This document shows positions 8,399-16,276 of a stretch of 64,000 nt of DNA, piece after piece. The position numbers and the translations under genes were made by a program. Origin of the DNA: JBBRYB01 sp038238115 (lineage in GTDB: Bacteria > Actinomycetota > Actinomycetes > Propionibacteriales > Nocardioidaceae); the NCBI GenBank assembly GCA_038238115.1, contig JBBRYB010000002.1, positions 124,001-188,000 on the forward strand. The letters are read 5' to 3'. Every line of letters begins with the position of its first letter. Position 1 is the first letter of the stretch. Below the pieces are notes generated by a model, which had not been told where the DNA came from, ran no database searches, and saw only the letters and a list, made by a program, of their open reading frames with translations.

Positions 8399-9148
8399 GT
8401 GGCTCGTCGGATCCGCGCCAACTCGATCCTGCCTGCTCGGCGGGAGCCGGTGGCGCTGACGACCGCCGACGGGTGCAACCTGGTCGCCGAGCTGGCCCAG
8501 CCGCTCGAGGGCCACCCGGTCGCGACGATGGTCTGCCTGCATCCACTCCCGACAGAGGGCGGGATGATGGACAGCCAGATCTTCCGCAAGGCGGCGGCCC
8601 GGCTCCCCGCGTTGGCGCGGCTCGCCGTGCTGCGGTTCAACACCCGTGGCACGACGAGCGTGCAGGGCACGAGCCAGGGCACGTTCGACGAGGGACGCGA
8701 CGAACGCTACGACGTGGCGGCGGCCATCGAGTACGCAGAGTTCGCGGACCTGCCCAGAATCTGGGTGGTCGGCTGGTCGTTCGGTACAGACCTCGCGATC
8801 AAGTACGCCAACGACCCGGAGGTCGAGGGCGCCGTCTTGCTGTCACCGCCGCTGCGCTCCGCGAGCGACGAACACCTCGAGGCGTGGCGCGAGAGCGGCA
8901 AGCCGCTGGTCGCGATCATGCCCGAGTATGACGACTACCTGCGCCCTGCCGAGGCGCGTCAGCGGTTCGCGCTGGTCCCACAGGCGGAGGTCATCGCCGT
9001 ACCAGATGGTAAACACCTCTGGGTGGGCCAAGCGGAAACCGTGCTCGACCTGATCGTCCAGCGGCTGAACCCGGAGGCGTGGCCGCTGCCCGAGTCATGG
9101 GACGGCGAGATGGAGCACGAGAGCCCCCGCATCATCGAAGGGTCCTGA
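8399..9148 (+). CDS. Alpha/beta hydrolase family protein
   Basis: A 249-residue alpha/beta-hydrolase fold protein. The start is a GTG at 8399, four bases after the dehydrogenase stop, with GGAG eight bases upstream; the longer open frame back to 8201 lies inside the dehydrogenase gene and is rejected. Visible features are the oxyanion-side HPLPTEGGMMDS loop, RFNTRGTTSVQG, the nucleophile region VVGWSFGTDLAIKYA (here the elbow is G-W-S-F-G, with Ser near residue 124), DDYL, and a C-terminal His in VPDGKHLWVG. The layout resembles dienelactone-hydrolase or KANL3/Tex30-like hydrolases. Substrate unknown; tight spacing suggests co-transcription with the dehydrogenase. Confidence 0.85.
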   Translation: MARRIRANSILPARREPVALTTADGCNLVAELAQPLEGHPVATMVCLHPLPTEGGMMDSQIFRKAAARLPALARLAVLRFNTRGTTSVQGTSQGTFDEGRDERYDVAAAIEYAEFADLPRIWVVGWSFGTDLAIKYANDPEVEGAVLLSPPLRSASDEHLEAWRESGKPLVAIMPEYDDYLRPAEARQRFALVPQAEVIAVPDGKHLWVGQAETVLDLIVQRLNPEAWPLPESWDGEMEHESPRIIEGS

Positions 9149-9188
9149 CTCAGGCGCGCACGCGGCCGAGCGGCCGGGGCGAGAGTCG

Positions 9189-10439
9189 CTACGTCGTGGC
9201 GTGCTTGCGTACGACGATCTCGCGCACGAGCAGCAAGCCGGCCGCGGCCGTGGGGATCGCGAGCATTGCGCCGACCACGCCGAGCAGGCTGCCGCCGATC
9301 AGGACGGCAATGACGGTCACTACGCCAGGTACGTCGAGCGAGGAGCGCATCACCCGCGGGTAGATGACGTAGTTTTCGACCTGCTGGTAGATCACGAAAA
9401 AGATCAGGCAGGCGATGCCGGTGCCCAGCGAAGTCGCGAAGCCGATGATCGTGACCACCGAGGCACCGATCGTGGCGCCGATCAGCGGGATGAAGTCCAG
9501 AATCATCACGACGAGGGCCAATGCGACGGCGTACTGCCTGAGCCCAGCGATCTCCAGGAAGATGAACGACGAGAAGCCGGCGCACAGCGCCACCACGAAG
9601 ACTCCTGAGACGTAGCCGCCGACCTGCCTCAGAATCTCGTCGCCGAGGAAGGTGACCCGGTCGCGCCTCGAGGCAGGGGCGATCGAGTAGCATGAGCGCT
9701 TGATCTTCGGCAGCGAGCCCAGGAAGTAGAGCGTGAGGACGAAGATCAGGAACGCGTTGACGAGGGCGTTGACGACGGCGAGCCCGACCGAGAAGACGCT
9801 GCCGAACGCCTGCTGAGCGAAGTCGCCGCTCTGGAGCTTGTCCTTGACGGTCGTGATGATGTTGTACTTGCCGTCGAGCGCGCGCACTGTTTGGTTGCGG
9901 CTCAGCTGGTCGAGCCACCCGGGAGCATTGTCGACCAGGGCTTGGATCTGGTCTCGAAGCACCGGTACGAGCGCCACGATGAAGAGTGTGACGACGCCCA
10001 GCACGCCCACCGACACCACCAGCACCGCCCACGGTCGGCGCAGCCCGCGATGGATCAGCCACTCCACGAGTGGGTTGAGCCCGACCGCGAGGACGATCGA
10101 GACGACCAACAGGACAAGCACGGAGCTGATCTGCTTGACGGCCAGGCCGGCGACCAGCGCGGTCAGCACACCCAGACCCCCCATGACGCCCACGTAGAAC
10201 GGTGCGCGCTTCGAAATCGGCTTGCCAGGCTCGCCGAACGGGCTTTGGGAGTCGTTGGCAGGCTCCTCGTCGGGATCGATCAAGAGCTCCGGTGCGGCGG
10301 CCTCCTTCTTGGCGGCTCGGGCGGCATCACGCGCATCCTCGGCGACGGCCTTCGCCGTCTCGGCCGCGTCGCGGGCGTCGCTGGCGCGCTCGGCAGACTC
10401 CTCGGCTGCGGCAGCGCCGCCGTAGTTGCGACCCGGCAT
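9189..10439 (-). CDS. AI-2E family transporter
   Basis: About 416 residues. The first 75 form a highly charged Ala/Glu/Asp-rich helix (EESAERASDARDAAETAK) not usual in the family, then eight or so membrane helices of the AI-2E (TqsA/PerM) fold: VGVMGGLGVLTALVAGLAV, VLLVVSIVLAVGLNPLVEWL, the family motif GLRRPWAVLVVSV, and later LDFIPLIGATIGASVVTII. Members export or permeate small molecules; AI-2 itself is rarely the substrate outside enterics. An alternative GTG start lies six bases upstream at 10445. The gene is convergent with the hydrolase gene and separated from it by 40 bases. Confidence 0.85.
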   Translation of the reverse strand: MPGRNYGGAAAAEESAERASDARDAAETAKAVAEDARDAARAAKKEAAAPELLIDPDEEPANDSQSPFGEPGKPISKRAPFYVGVMGGLGVLTALVAGLAVKQISSVLVLLVVSIVLAVGLNPLVEWLIHRGLRRPWAVLVVSVGVLGVVTLFIVALVPVLRDQIQALVDNAPGWLDQLSRNQTVRALDGKYNIITTVKDKLQSGDFAQQAFGSVFSVGLAVVNALVNAFLIFVLTLYFLGSLPKIKRSCYSIAPASRRDRVTFLGDEILRQVGGYVSGVFVVALCAGFSSFIFLEIAGLRQYAVALALVVMILDFIPLIGATIGASVVTIIGFATSLGTGIACLIFFVIYQQVENYVIYPRVMRSSLDVPGVVTVIAVLIGGSLLGVVGAMLAIPTAAAGLLLVREIVVRKHATT

Positions 10440-10570
10440 GCTCACACACTGTCACACGCCGAGGGCCGCCGCCGTTGATCCGGAAACAGTCGGTATGGGC
10501 CTCCACAGCTCTGGACGAGCGCCAGCGAGGGGAGGCGGCGCCGACCGGCACTTCCGGCGCGACTGAGCAG

Positions 10571-11941
10571 TCATGCTTTGGGAGGCGGGCCCTCCTCTCT
10601 ACCCGGCGGGCGGTTATCGGGCGCAGGGATGGCCACCGTCGGCTGCTCGGCGGGGCTGTCCACCGCGGTGTCGGTCGGGCTGTCCACCGTCGGCTGCTCG
10701 GCGCCGTCCGCCGCGGTGTGGGTCGGGTTGTCCGCCGCGGTGTCGGCGGGGCTGTTTAGCGCGGCGTCGGCCGTCGCGAACGTCGCTGCCAGGTCGCGCA
10801 GTTGGGCCAGCTGCGCGACGATGCCATCGCGCCGCTTCGTCAGCGTGTCGAGCTCGGCGCGCGCCGATGCGGTCTGGCGGTCCATCTCGGCGTTGGCGTT
10901 GGCCACGATCTGCTCGGCCTGCTTGCGCGCCGCGGTGACGAGCTGCTCGGCCTCGCGCCGGGAGCGTGCCAGCGACTTGTCTGCCTCGGTCGTGGCGTCC
11001 GCTCGGTGTTTGGTCACGGTGGCGATGGCTTCGCGGGCGCGCGCCTCCGCCGCCGTGGCACGGGTCTCGGCCTGGTCGACGAGGCGTGCTGTTTCGGTGG
11101 TAGCGGCGGCATGCCGCTCGGCCGCCTCCTTGGTCAACCGCTCCCGCTCGACGGCCAGGATGCGCCGTGCCTCGGTCGCCTCACGATCGGCCGCGGCGCG
11201 GGCCTGCTCGGCGGCTCTTCTCGCCGACGTCAGCTGGTCGCTGGCCTCCTGATGAGCAGCCATCCGCACCTGATCGGCCTCACGGTGGGCCGCCGCCAGA
11301 ATGTCTTCGACCTCAGCCTTGGCGAGGGCCCGGTCCTGCTGGGCCTCGGCCAGCACGGTGGTGCGGCGTTCCTCGATCTCCTGAATCTGGACGGTGCGGA
11401 TGTCGGAGGCCTCTCTCTCTGCATCCGCCTTCAGCGCGACGGCCTCGCGGGTCAGGTGGGCGCGCATGACTTCGGCGTCCTGCTTGGCTGCCGCGGTGAC
11501 ACTGACCGCCTGCTCCTCCGCGAGGCGAAGGATCGCCGCGGCGTGCTGACCGAGACCGGCGTACGTCGGCGTCTGTTGCTCCGAGGCCCGGGCCTCGAGC
11601 GCGTTGATCCTGGCCACGAGCTGAGCCACCTCGCTCTGGGCCGCCTGCGCGTCGGCGGCGGCCCTGGCGAGCAGGCTCTCGATCTGTGTGACGTAGCCGT
11701 CGACGGCGTCCTTGTCGTAGCCACGGCGCGCCACGGCGAAGTTGGGTCGTGACGGGGCGTCGGCAATGGGTGGGGCGGCCGCCCTGGGCGCTAAGGCCAC
11801 GGTTGTTGCGTCGGACGCCTCTGCGGGGACCGCCGGGATCGGCTGGGTCGCGTCGTCGGCGCCGGTCTGGTCGTGCTCGGCCGGCTCTTCCGGGTCGTCG
11901 AAGAAGGACAGCCCGGGCGGCGTACCCGGCTTCTCGCTCAT
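10571..11941 (-). CDS. DivIVA-domain-like long coiled-coil protein
   Basis: A 456-residue protein. After a Pro/Ala-rich leader, a short DivIVA/DUF-type module (NFAVARRGYDKDAVDGYVTQIESLL) appears near residues 68-95. About 250 residues of continuous Ala/Glu/Arg coiled coil follow, and the tail is a degenerate repeat of Asp-Ser-Pro-Ala-Asp-Thr-Ala units. Such proteins are annotated in streptomycetes as cellulose-binding or polarisome/Scy-like cytoskeletal proteins; a structural role in cell shape or division is inferred. The ATG at 11941 is preceded by AGGTG eight bases upstream. The much longer open frame running upstream to 12946 is antisense to ccr and rejected. Confidence 0.8.
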   Translation of the reverse strand: MSEKPGTPPGLSFFDDPEEPAEHDQTGADDATQPIPAVPAEASDATTVALAPRAAAPPIADAPSRPNFAVARRGYDKDAVDGYVTQIESLLARAAADAQAAQSEVAQLVARINALEARASEQQTPTYAGLGQHAAAILRLAEEQAVSVTAAAKQDAEVMRAHLTREAVALKADAEREASDIRTVQIQEIEERRTTVLAEAQQDRALAKAEVEDILAAAHREADQVRMAAHQEASDQLTSARRAAEQARAAADREATEARRILAVERERLTKEAAERHAAATTETARLVDQAETRATAAEARAREAIATVTKHRADATTEADKSLARSRREAEQLVTAARKQAEQIVANANAEMDRQTASARAELDTLTKRRDGIVAQLAQLRDLAATFATADAALNSPADTAADNPTHTAADGAEQPTVDSPTDTAVDSPAEQPTVAIPAPDNRPPGREEGPPPKA

Positions 11942-12009
11942 CGTTGCGACACCTCGCATCACTGTTGTGCCCGAAGGCTCACAGGGGCCGAAGCGAAAGG
12001 CTTCGGGTC

Positions 12010-13347
12010 TTATGCGCCTCTGAACCGGTTGATGGCCTCGAGATGCCTGGCGCGCAACGCATGGTCGCGGACCCCGAGCCCTCCCTCCGGTGACAAGCAG
12101 AGTACCCCGACCTTTCCCTGGTGCCGGTTGGTGTGGACCTCGTATGCGGCCTCGCCCGTTTGGTCCAGCGGGTAGGTCTTGCTCAGAGTTGGGTGAATCA
12201 CCCCTCGTGCCACCAGCCGGTTGGCCTCCCAGGCCTCCCGGTAGTTCGCGAAGTGTGAGCCGATGATCCGTTTGAGACTCATCCACAGGTACCGGTTGTC
12301 GTACTCGTGCAGGAAGCCCGACGTGGACGCGCAGGTGACGATCGTGCCGCCCTTGCGGGCGACGAACGTCGACGCACCGAACGTCTCTCGGCCCGGGTGC
12401 TCGAGCACGATGTCGGGGTCGTCGCCGCCCGTAAGCTCGCGGATGCGCGCACCGAAGCGGCGCCACTCCCGCGGGTCCTGGGTGGTGTCGTCGGCCCAGA
12501 AGCGGTAGTCCTCCGCCTGTCGGTCGATGATGAGCTCGGCCCCCATGGACCGGCACAGCTCGGCCTTGTCGGACGAGGACACCACACAGACGGGAACGGC
12601 GCCGCCACCCAACGCCAGCTGGGTGGCATAGGAACCGAGCCCACCGGAGGCGCCCCAGATCAAGACCGTGTCGCCTTGTTTCATGTCGGCACCGTTTCTC
12701 GACACGAGCTGCCGGTATGCCGTTGAGTTGACCAGTCCGGGACAGGCCGCCTCCTCCCAGGTGAGGTGCGCGGGCTTGGGCATCAGCTGGTTGGACTTCA
12801 CGAGTGCGAGCTGCGCGAGCCCGCCGAAGTTCGTCTCGAACCCCCAGATGCGCTGCTCGGGGTCGAGCATGGTGTCGTTGTGGCCGTCGGGTGACTCCAG
12901 CTCGACCGAGAGGCAGTGCGCGACCACTTCGTCGCCGGGTGCCCACGCCTGCACTCCGACCCCGGTGCGCAGCACGACGCCGGACAGATCGGAACCCACC
13001 ACATGGTAGGGAAGGTCGTGGCGCTTGGTCAGCGCGGACAGCCTGCCGTAGCGCTGAAGGAACGTGAATGTCGAGACCGGCTCGAAGATGCTGGTCCAGA
13101 CAGTGTTGTAGTTGATGGCCGACGCCATCACCGCGACCAGCGCCTCGCCGGGTCCGAGCTCCGGCGTCGGAACCGCGTCGAGGTGCAGGCTCCGGCGCGG
13201 GTCCTTGTCGCGCGAGTCGAGCCCGTCGAACATGTCGGCCTCGTCGCTTCGCACGGTGACGCCCTGATAGGACTCGGGGATGGCGAGGGATGCTAGGTCA
13301 TTGCCGGTCGTATCGGGGTCGATGATGGCGTCGACGATCTCCTTCAT
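12010..13347 (-). CDS. ccr: Crotonyl-CoA carboxylase/reductase
   Basis: A 445-residue zinc-less medium-chain dehydrogenase/reductase that reductively carboxylates crotonyl-CoA to ethylmalonyl-CoA with NADPH and CO2 (or reduces it to butyryl-CoA). Clear family segments: ASAINYNTVWTSIFEPVSTF, HVVGSDLSGVVLRTG, the nucleotide-binding loop IWGASGGLGSYATQLA at about 220-235, and RYLWMSLKRIIGSHFANY near the C-terminus. Length matches Ccr. The epimerase gene lies 15 bases upstream on the same strand, so mce-ccr form an operon with ethylmalonyl-CoA pathway logic. The start has GGAG five bases upstream. Confidence 0.95.
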   Translation of the reverse strand: MKEIVDAIIDPDTTGNDLASLAIPESYQGVTVRSDEADMFDGLDSRDKDPRRSLHLDAVPTPELGPGEALVAVMASAINYNTVWTSIFEPVSTFTFLQRYGRLSALTKRHDLPYHVVGSDLSGVVLRTGVGVQAWAPGDEVVAHCLSVELESPDGHNDTMLDPEQRIWGFETNFGGLAQLALVKSNQLMPKPAHLTWEEAACPGLVNSTAYRQLVSRNGADMKQGDTVLIWGASGGLGSYATQLALGGGAVPVCVVSSSDKAELCRSMGAELIIDRQAEDYRFWADDTTQDPREWRRFGARIRELTGGDDPDIVLEHPGRETFGASTFVARKGGTIVTCASTSGFLHEYDNRYLWMSLKRIIGSHFANYREAWEANRLVARGVIHPTLSKTYPLDQTGEAAYEVHTNRHQGKVGVLCLSPEGGLGVRDHALRARHLEAINRFRGA

Positions 13348-13362
13348 GGGCTCCGCATTCCT

Positions 13363-13809
13363 TCAGGACGCGCTCGTCGGCGCCGGCTCGACGAGCTCGA
13401 CGAGGACACCACCGGCGTCTTTGGGGTGGATGAAGTTGATCCTGCTGTTCGCCGTACCGCGTCGCGGTCCGTCGAACAGCAGCCGCATCCCCTGGGCGGT
13501 CGCGGCCGCCATGGCCTGTTCGATGTCGCTCACCCGGTAGGCCAGCTGCTGCACGCCGGGACCGGAGTGGTCGAGGAACCGGGCGATCGGCGAGTCCGGC
13601 GACAGCGGCGCGAGCAGCTGCAGGCAGGGACCCGAGTCGCCCACGGCCACCATCGCCTCACGGACACCCTGTTCCTCGTTCACCTCCTCGTGGACGACCG
13701 GGAAGCCGAACTTCTCGGCGTAGAAGGCGATGCCGTCGTCGAGGTCGGGCACGGCCACACCCACGTGGTCGATGCCGGTGATGAGATGTGCGGGGAACCG
13801 AGGTGGCAT
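13363..13809 (-). CDS. mce: Methylmalonyl-CoA (ethylmalonyl-CoA) epimerase
   Basis: A 148-residue vicinal-oxygen-chelate enzyme. Two glyoxalase-like halves are visible: ITGIDHVGVAVPDLDDGIAFY with the metal-binding His at the start, VQQLAYRVSDIEQAMAA in the middle and FIHPKDAGGVLVELVEP at the end. It interconverts the S and R forms of methylmalonyl-CoA (and often ethylmalonyl-CoA), linking Ccr/propionyl-CoA carboxylase products to B12-dependent mutases. The ATG at 13809 (MPPRFPAHLI) is chosen because the family begins just before the DHVG strand. It is the first gene of mce-ccr. Confidence 0.92.
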   Translation of the reverse strand: MPPRFPAHLITGIDHVGVAVPDLDDGIAFYAEKFGFPVVHEEVNEEQGVREAMVAVGDSGPCLQLLAPLSPDSPIARFLDHSGPGVQQLAYRVSDIEQAMAAATAQGMRLLFDGPRRGTANSRINFIHPKDAGGVLVELVEPAPTSAS

Positions 13810-13922
13810 GGGCTCATCGTGCCGCCTCTTGGCACTGTCGGCCAGCCGGTGTGACCCGTCCGACGCCGTCGAAGGAGCTCGACGCGGTCCGCGTTGTCTG
13901 CCAGCCGCCCCACCACTGCGTT

Positions 13923-13960
13923 TGCCATGTGAACAAGGTGGCAGCCTTGTCAACATGGCA
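13923..13960. promoter_or_regulatory. Long imperfect inverted repeat upstream of mce-ccr
   Basis: Two 16-base arms (TGCCATGTGAACAAGG and CCTTGTCAACATGGCA) are separated by six bases and match at 14 of 16 positions; the inner ACAAGG/CCTTGT pair is perfect. The minus strand reads TTGACAAGG within the repeat, close to a -35 box. It lies about 115 bases upstream of the mce start. It could be an operator for a dimeric regulator of mce-ccr or a bidirectional hairpin after the DinB-like gene; no T-tract follows, so I prefer an operator. A second copy of the flanking string GCGTTTGCCATG occurs about 60 bases away. Confidence 0.45.
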
Positions 13961-14016
13961 GATCTGCCGTGCGAAGTAGGCGTTTGCCATGCAGGCCCGG
14001 CAGCCTCCTGACGGGG

Positions 14017-14613
14017 TCAGGGAGCAGACCAGTGCGGGTCGCGACCTGAGAGGCCGAGCAGGCGGTCAAGTGCCGGTGCGTCGTCGGGCACCTCGACTGG
14101 CTTGCCGAAGGCCTTCCCCTCGCCCTGGTAGTCCTCGGTGAGCATCGCGGGGGCGAAGGCCAGTGATTCCGTCGCCGCCGCGTCTGGCGGAGACCAGGGC
14201 TGGCCGGTGGCGCGGGCCAGGTCCCAGCCGTGCATCTGGTACTCCCACAAGATCATGCCGAGCGCGAGCTCGCCTGGCATGGCGCTGTCTGCGAGCCTCA
14301 GTGGCCGATCGGCGGCACCGCCCCGGAGCGCTCGGCTGAGCTGGTCGGCGGCGGTGCTGACTTCCGTGCCCGCGTCGGAGGGCGCCTGGTATCCGCTGAG
14401 GTCCGCTCGTGGCGCTTGGCCGTTCGGATCGGCGAAGCCGGCCGCGAAGGTAGCAAGCCATCCCACGACATGGTCTCGCAGTTGCTTCACGTCGAAGTCC
14501 ATGCAGGGTGTCGGATCGTGCAGCTGCTCTGGTGTGATGGATCCGACGACGGATTCGAGGTCGGCGAGTACGGCGGTCAACAGGTCGGTGGTCTTCTCGA
14601 TCGATGTGGTCAT
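14017..14613 (-). CDS. TIGR03086-type DinB/maleylpyruvate-isomerase-like metal-binding protein
   Basis: A 198-residue four-helix protein of the mycothiol-dependent maleylpyruvate isomerase/DinB superfamily. Family landmarks are TPCMDFDVKQLRDHVVGWLATFAAGF (putative metal-binding His near residue 46), MILWEYQMHGWDLARATGQPW (His and Asp) and the LGLSGRDPHWSAP ending typical of TIGR03086. Function is not known; related proteins are metal-dependent thiol transferases. An in-frame ATG six bases upstream (14619) is an alternative start. The gene is monocistronic, with a strong inverted repeat just upstream. Confidence 0.85.
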   Translation of the reverse strand: MTTSIEKTTDLLTAVLADLESVVGSITPEQLHDPTPCMDFDVKQLRDHVVGWLATFAAGFADPNGQAPRADLSGYQAPSDAGTEVSTAADQLSRALRGGAADRPLRLADSAMPGELALGMILWEYQMHGWDLARATGQPWSPPDAAATESLAFAPAMLTEDYQGEGKAFGKPVEVPDDAPALDRLLGLSGRDPHWSAP

Positions 14614-14644
14614 GCCCATGACCGTACGGGGGGGAGACCACGTC

Positions 14645-14678
14645 CGGCGTGAAGATTCGCGTCACAATCCTCACGCCG
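14645..14678. promoter_or_regulatory. Inverted repeat upstream of the TIGR03086 gene
   Basis: Thirteen-base arms CGGCGTGAAGATT and AATCCTCACGCCG flank an 8-base loop and pair at 12 of 13 positions. The repeat sits about 30 bases upstream of the DinB-like gene start, where a repressor operator would be expected. No T-tract follows on either strand, so a Rho-independent terminator is less likely. Between here and the thiolase gene (to 14969) I see no gene. Confidence 0.4.
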
Positions 14679-14969
14679 AGGCGCCAGTTGTTCTGCGCAA
14701 GGCGCCAACCGATCTGGCGGAACGCCTCGTGGACGGGCACTAGTGTCGACCACCGACGCCGGCCGGTCCGCGCGTTGTTCGACCGGTCCATCGACCGGGT
14801 CCTGTCCCTCGAACGGGCCGAGCGGAGCGGGCCCTGATCGCGAGACCTGACGTGGTACCTCGGCCGCGGCCGAGAGCGGCTTACACCAGTCTCTGGCGGC
14901 TGGGTAGTCTGCGAGGAGATGGCGAGTGGGCCGGTGCTAGTCGCAGCGACCTGACAGACGGGCCACCTC

Positions 14970-15068
14970 AACAGACACAGCGGAACAGACACAGCGGAAC
15001 AGACACAGCCGGAAAGACACAGCTGAAGAGACACAGCCGAACAGACACAGCCGAACAGACACAGGAGG
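14970..15068 (+). repeat. Seven-copy 14-bp tandem repeat running into the thiolase ribosome-binding site
   Basis: Seven units of the form AACAGACACAGC(C/G)G run head to tail, mostly 14 bases with one 15- and one 13-base unit. The final unit changes into AACAGACACAGGAGG, so the AGGAGG Shine-Dalgarno of the thiolase gene is the altered end of the last repeat, four bases before the ATG at 15073. The array forms the whole proximal 5' leader. Adenine-rich repeats of this kind would stay unstructured in mRNA and could expand or contract by slippage. An effect on expression is inference. Confidence 0.9.
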
Positions 15069-15072
15069 ACTG

Positions 15073-16263
15073 ATGGCCGGATCGGTGATCGTCGCTGGAG
15101 CCCGTACGCCGATCGGGCGGCTCCTCGGCGGCCTCAAGGACCTGTCGGGGACCGACCTGGGCGGCGTCGCGATCCGGGCGGCGCTGGAGAAGGCGGCGGT
15201 GTCCGCCGACCAGGTCGACTACGTCATCATGGGGCAGGTGCTCCAGGCGGGAGCCGGTCAGGCGCCCGCCCGCCAGGCGGCGGTGAAGGCCGGCATCTCG
15301 ATGTGTGTCCCTGCGCTGACCGTCAACAAGGTCTGCCTGTCGGGCATCAACGCCATCGCTCTCGCCGACCAGCTGATCCGTGCGGGGGAGTGTGAGGTCG
15401 TCGTCGCCGGCGGCATGGAGTCTATGACGAACGCCCCGCACCTGATGACGAAGTCACGGGAGGGCTACAAGTACGGCGACGTCACAGTCCGCGACCACAT
15501 GGCCGCCGACGGGCTGTGGGACGTCTACACCGATCAGGCCATGGGGGCGCTGACCGACCACCGCAACGCCGAGACCGACGGCCTCTCCCGGGTGGAGCAG
15601 GACGAGTTCTCGGCCCGGTCGCACCAGCGTGCGGCCGCCGGGTGGAAGAACGGTGTCTTCACCGACGAGGTCGTGCCTGTCGAGGTGCCGCAGCGACGCG
15701 GCGACCCGCTGGTCGTGAGCGAGGACGAGGGAGTGCGGGGCGACACAACCACCGAGTCGCTGTCGAGGCTCCGCCCGGCCTTCTCCAAGGACGGCACGAT
15801 CACTGCGGGTTCGGCGTCGCAGATCTCCGACGGTGCGTGCGCGATCATCGTGATGAGCAAGGCGAAGGCCGAGGAGCTCGGCCTCAGCTGGCTCGCCGAA
15901 ATCGGCGCCTTCGGCCAGGTCGCGGGCCCGGACTCCAGCTTGCAGTCCCAGCCCGCGAACGCAATCCGGCTCGCCTGTGACAAGAACGACGTCGACGTCA
16001 GCGACCTCGACCTGGTCGAGCTCAACGAGGCATTCGCGGCCGTCGGAATCGTGAGCGCCCGCGAGCTCGGCATCAGCGAGGACAAGGTCAACGTCAACGG
16101 TGGCGCCATCGCCGTGGGTCATCCGATCGGTATGTCGGGTGCTCGCATCGTGCTGCACCTCGCCCTCGAGCTGCGGCGCAGAGGTGGCGGGCTCGGCGCC
16201 GCCGCACTATGTGGTGGTGGTGGCATGGGTGATGCCCTGCTCGTCCGCGTCCCGACCGCGTGA
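15073..16263 (+). CDS. Acetyl-CoA C-acetyltransferase (thiolase II family)
   Basis: A 396-residue thiolase. The acylated cysteine is in VNKVCLSGINAIALA (about residue 89), the substrate loop in GGMESMTNAPHLM, the His in GGAIAVGHPIGMSGAR (about 352) and the second cysteine in ALCGGGGMGDALLV near 382. Expected reaction: condensation of two acetyl-CoA to acetoacetyl-CoA or the reverse thiolysis. With the 3-hydroxyacyl-CoA dehydrogenase and Ccr nearby it fits the acetyl-CoA to crotonyl-CoA branch of the ethylmalonyl-CoA pathway. The start is fixed by the AGGAGG at the end of the tandem repeat; meaB follows after 13 bases. Confidence 0.93.
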   Translation: MAGSVIVAGARTPIGRLLGGLKDLSGTDLGGVAIRAALEKAAVSADQVDYVIMGQVLQAGAGQAPARQAAVKAGISMCVPALTVNKVCLSGINAIALADQLIRAGECEVVVAGGMESMTNAPHLMTKSREGYKYGDVTVRDHMAADGLWDVYTDQAMGALTDHRNAETDGLSRVEQDEFSARSHQRAAAGWKNGVFTDEVVPVEVPQRRGDPLVVSEDEGVRGDTTTESLSRLRPAFSKDGTITAGSASQISDGACAIIVMSKAKAEELGLSWLAEIGAFGQVAGPDSSLQSQPANAIRLACDKNDVDVSDLDLVELNEAFAAVGIVSARELGISEDKVNVNGGAIAVGHPIGMSGARIVLHLALELRRRGGGLGAAALCGGGGMGDALLVRVPTA

Positions 16264-16276
16264 GACCCACGACTTC

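Noticed and set aside
7498..8682. 394-codon minus-strand frame
   Set aside because: Antisense of the double dehydrogenase and hydrolase genes; no domain features.
9149..9188. Rho-independent terminator between convergent genes
   Set aside because: A GCGGCCGAGCGGCCG-like stem is possible but no T-tract follows on either strand.
10571..12946. 791-codon minus-strand frame apparently fusing a protein to the DivIVA-like gene
   Set aside because: The upstream third lies inside ccr in another frame and is low-quality; the AGGTG-preceded ATG at 11941 is the natural start.
14970..15068. CRISPR array
   Set aside because: The units are contiguous 14-mers with no spacers and no cas genes nearby.
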